Shown here in pieces: positions 13,804 through 15,652 of a stretch of DNA of 15,652 bases. The notes under the pieces were generated by a model. The model saw only the letters and a program-made list of their open reading frames with translations, did no database searches and had not been told where the DNA came from. Both the position numbers and the translations under genes were made by a program. The stretch covers positions 4,821-20,472 of the forward strand of contig DCVO01000118.1 in the NCBI GenBank assembly GCA_002327405.1, in the 5' to 3' direction. Position 1 is the stretch's first letter. Every line of letters starts with the position of its first letter. The stretch comes from Thiobacillus sp. UBA2186. Its GTDB lineage: Bacteria; Pseudomonadota; Gammaproteobacteria; Burkholderiales; Thiobacillaceae.

Positions 13804-14304
13804 ATGCCGGCCAATCGCACCCTGATTGCCCGCAAGCTACGACGCGACATGACTGATGCGGAGCGATTGCCATGGCAGCAGTTGCGGCAACAACAAACCG
13901 GTTTCAAATTCCGCCGCCAATTTCCGTTGGACGCCTACATCCTCGATTTTGTAAGCCTTGATGCTCGACTATGCCTTGAGATCGACGGCGGCCAGCATGC
14001 GGATAATCCGGATGACATCGCTCGTGATCGCTTCGTTCGGGCCCAGGGTTTCAGGGTGCTTCGATTCTGGAACAAGGAAGTACTGGGAAATATTGAAGGC
14101 GTCATGCAGGTCATATGCCAGCATTTACCCCCTCCCAACCGCCCAAGGACTGGCTTGCAAGCCAGTCCCGTTCCGGCGGGGCAAGGCCAGGCAGCCGGCC
14201 TTGCCTCTTCCGCCTCCACCCCCCGGCAAGCGGGGGAGGAGCAAAATCCGGATGCTTCCCAGACATTCCCTCCCCGCTCGCCGGGGAGGGTTAGGGAGGG
14301 GTAA
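13804..14304 (+). CDS. DUF559 (Vsr-like PD-(D/E)XK) endonuclease-domain protein
   Basis: 166 residues. Residues 1-108 are a DUF559 domain: IARKLRRDMTDAERLPWQQLR, GFKFRRQFPLDAYILDFVSL, then LCLEIDGGQHADNPDD and RDRFVRAQGFRVLRFWNKEVL. Asp48 and Glu59-Ile-Asp61 fit the PD-(D/E)XK nuclease core seen in Vsr repair endonucleases. The DNA target and biological role of DUF559 proteins are not established. From residue 109 (PPPNRPRTGLQASPV onward) the frame simply translates a cluster of palindromic repeats, so the tail is probably unstructured. The stop codon lies across the end of the right direct repeat. The ATG at 13804 gives the usual family N-terminus; Met16 is an alternative. The gene is flanked by 36-bp direct repeats, lies between unrelated operons, and looks like an inserted cassette. 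Confidence 0.85.
   Translation: MPANRTLIARKLRRDMTDAERLPWQQLRQQQTGFKFRRQFPLDAYILDFVSLDARLCLEIDGGQHADNPDDIARDRFVRAQGFRVLRFWNKEVLGNIEGVMQVICQHLPPPNRPRTGLQASPVPAGQGQAAGLASSASTPRQAGEEQNPDASQTFPPRSPGRVREG
14129..14303. repeat. Cluster of palindromes encoding the DUF559 tail
   Basis: Several perfect dyads follow one another: a 22-bp palindrome with half-site GGACTGGCTTG (14147-14168); GGCAAGGCC / GGCCTTGCC with an 8-base loop (14180-14205); CCCCCG / CGGGGG (14220-14236); and CCCTCCCC / GGGGAGGG (14268-14290). All lie inside the open frame of the DUF559 gene after its conserved domain ends. Strong stems in such number suggest repeat insertions or a folded 3' mRNA end rather than selection for protein sequence. 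Confidence 0.75.
14268..14303. repeat. 36-bp direct repeat, right copy, containing the DUF559 stop
   Basis: This is the partner of 13762-13797, with four mismatches in 36. Its final TA plus the next A form the DUF559 stop codon. The purine half has four G-runs (4, 3, 3 and 4 bases) with one- to three-base spacers, which also fits a G-quadruplex pattern. It lies 47 bp before the TRAP small-permease start codon. Confidence 0.75.
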
Positions 14305-14350
14305 GGAATTTGCCCGATACCGACATCAATCAGGGAGAGAGACCACCTGA

Positions 14351-14890
14351 ATGAATGCCTTGCTTGCCTCAAGTCGTTTGATCGACCAGATCAACGAACA
14401 CATCGGCCGCCTCGTCATGTGGGGTGTGCTCGTCGCCACCCTGGTCGCCACCGGCAATGCGCTGGCCAAGCATTTCCTTGGACAGGGCTCCAACGCCTGG
14501 CTGGAAATGCAGTGGTATCTGTTCGGCGCGCTTTTCTTATTGGGCGCAGGCTACACCCTCAAGCACAACGGCCACGTGCGCATCGACGTCATCCACCAGC
14601 GCCTGTCCGATAAAACCCGGGCCTGGATCGACCTTTTCGGCGGCCTGCTGTTCCTGCTGCCCTTCGCCGGGCTGCTCGCCTGGCTGTCGTGGGCGCTGTT
14701 CGCGGAATCCTGGCGCATCCAGGAAATGTCGCCCGACGCCGGCGGGCTGCTGCGCTGGCCGGTGAAACTGCTGCTGCCGCTCGGCTTCGCCCTGCTGTGC
14801 TTGCAAGGCGTCTCGGAAATCATAAAAAGCATCGGCGTGCTGGCTGGCCGCTATCCTCCACCTGAAGAAAAACCGGTGGAAGAGGTGTGA
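14351..14890 (+). CDS. TRAP transporter small permease (DctQ family)
   Basis: 179 residues with four hydrophobic helices at about 21-40, 52-70, 91-118 and 136-156, the DctQ topology. The family block EMQWYLFGALFLLGAGYTLKH, followed by NGHVRIDVIHQRL, spans the second helix and its loop. DctQ joins DctM in the inner membrane to form a sodium- or proton-driven importer fed by a periplasmic binding protein; organic acids are frequent substrates but the cargo here is unknown. GGGAGAGAG about ten bases upstream supports the ATG at 14351; an in-frame alternative is not needed. It shares one base with the next gene (TGATG). No DctP gene precedes it; instead there is the repeat-flanked DUF559 gene, so DctP must lie downstream or elsewhere. 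Confidence 0.92.
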   Translation: MNALLASSRLIDQINEHIGRLVMWGVLVATLVATGNALAKHFLGQGSNAWLEMQWYLFGALFLLGAGYTLKHNGHVRIDVIHQRLSDKTRAWIDLFGGLLFLLPFAGLLAWLSWALFAESWRIQEMSPDAGGLLRWPVKLLLPLGFALLCLQGVSEIIKSIGVLAGRYPPPEEKPVEEV

Positions 14891-15652
14891 TGGAGTTCCT
14901 CGCGCCGCTGATGTTCGCAAGCCTGGTCGTGTTCCTGCTGCTGGGCTACCCGGTGGCTTTTTCGCTCGCGGCCAACGGCCTGCTGTTCGCCTTCATCGGC
15001 ATCGAGGTCGGCCTGTTCGATTTCGCGCTCATGCAGGCGCTGCCGGAACGCGTGTTCGGCATCGCCGCCAACCAGACCCTGCTGGCGATCCCCTTCTTCA
15101 CCTTCATGGGCCTGGTGCTGGAACGCTCGGGCATGGCCGAGGAACTGCTCGACACCCTGGGCCGGCTGTTCGGCCGCGTGCGCGGCGGGCTGGCCTATGC
15201 CGTCATCTTCGTAGGCGCCCTGCTCGCCGCGACCACCGGCGTGGTGGCGGCGTCGGTCATCGCCATGGGCCTGATCTCTCTTCCGATCATGCTGCGCTAC
15301 GGCTACGACAGGCGCCTCGCCTCCGGCGTCATCGTCGCTTCCGGCACGCTGGCGCAGATCGTGCCGCCCAGCCTCGTGCTCATCGTGCTGGCCGACCAGA
15401 TGGGCGCCTCGGTGGGAGACATGTACAAGGGCGCGCTGCTGCCGGGCCTGGGACTGGTGCTGATGTTCATGCTGCTGGTGCTGGCGATTTCCCTCTTCAG
15501 GCCCGCCGCCGTGCCGGCCCTGCCGGCTGCCGCGCGCATGCTGTCGTATTCGCAGCTGACGCTGCGCGTATTCACCACGCTGGTCCCGCCGCTGGTGCTG
15601 ATGTTCCTGGTGCTGGGCACCATCTTCCTCGGCGTCGCCACCCCGACCGAGG
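14890..15652 (+). CDS. TRAP transporter large permease (DctM family), cut by the right edge
   Basis: The first 254 residues are visible and the frame is still open at the window end; the family is usually about 430-460 residues. The start ATG overlaps the small-permease stop codon (TGATG), a sign of coupled translation. Conserved DctM features are LLGYPVAFSLAANGLLFAFIG at the N-terminus, NQTLLAIPFFTFMGLVLERSG near residue 60, VGALLAATTGVVAASVIAMGLISLP near 110, and SGTLAQIVPPSLVLIVLADQMGASVGDMYKGALLPGL. The final visible ATPTE is the start of the ATPTEAAA motif midway through the protein. It forms the ion-coupled channel of the TRAP importer in the inner membrane. Confidence 0.93.
   Translation, partial: MEFLAPLMFASLVVFLLLGYPVAFSLAANGLLFAFIGIEVGLFDFALMQALPERVFGIAANQTLLAIPFFTFMGLVLERSGMAEELLDTLGRLFGRVRGGLAYAVIFVGALLAATTGVVAASVIAMGLISLPIMLRYGYDRRLASGVIVASGTLAQIVPPSLVLIVLADQMGASVGDMYKGALLPGLGLVLMFMLLVLAISLFRPAAVPALPAAARMLSYSQLTLRVFTTLVPPLVLMFLVLGTIFLGVATPTE

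Noticed and set aside
13622..14350. GC-rich repeats as a possible CRISPR array
   Set aside because: The units are few, palindromic, unequally spaced and interrupted by a gene, and there are no uniform spacers or cas genes.

Overview
The window is high-GC, gene-dense bacterial DNA. Its core genes (a MogA close to the enterobacterial protein, DarP divergent from PmbA, a DUF748 AsmA-like protein, TRAP permeases, a c-type cytochrome) indicate a free-living, respiring betaproteobacterium or a close relative. The lineage is inferred from gene content only; there is no rRNA or other marker to fix it.

Layout, left to right. (1) 1-1405, minus: an exported thioredoxin-like protein translationally coupled to an exported beta-propeller (sialidase-like) protein that runs off the left edge. 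(2) 1457-2757, plus: mog (molybdenum cofactor synthesis) followed by an EI24 membrane protein. (3) 2747-6286, minus: a 1179-residue DUF748/AsmA-like envelope protein, overlapping the EI24 gene tail to tail. (4) 6463-9081, plus: a periplasmic cytochrome c, then the alpha and beta subunits of a thiamine-diphosphate 2-oxoacid dehydrogenase E1. The two E1 genes are separated only by a 145-bp imperfect palindrome. (5) 9059-11408, minus: darP, a small PNPOx-like flavin-fold protein, and a PNPOx-GAF-winged-helix fusion. (6) 11620-13621, plus: pmbA and a GDSL esterase lipoprotein, preceded by a second palindrome of 146 bp. (7) 13650-14303: a DUF559 endonuclease-like gene embedded in GC-rich palindromic repeats, with near-identical 36-bp direct copies at its two ends. 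(8) 14351-15652, plus: the two membrane subunits of a TRAP transporter, the second cut by the right edge.

The strongest unexplained signals are repeats. The palindromes at 7929-8073 and 11473-11618 lie in opposite orientations. They share four short motifs at nearly the same distances from their centres, while their central stems differ in sequence but remain perfectly paired, which looks like compensatory change. They therefore appear to be two members of one structured element family. One is wedged between two subunit genes and the other ends one base before a start codon. The DUF559 gene looks like a repeat-delimited cassette: the upstream repeat supplies its likely ribosome-binding site, and the downstream repeats encode its last 58 or so residues and its stop codon.

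There is no gene-free stretch above 300 bases. The longest gaps are 11409-11619, 13622-13803 and 6287-6462. No rRNA, tRNA, CRISPR array, transposase or phage gene was recognised.
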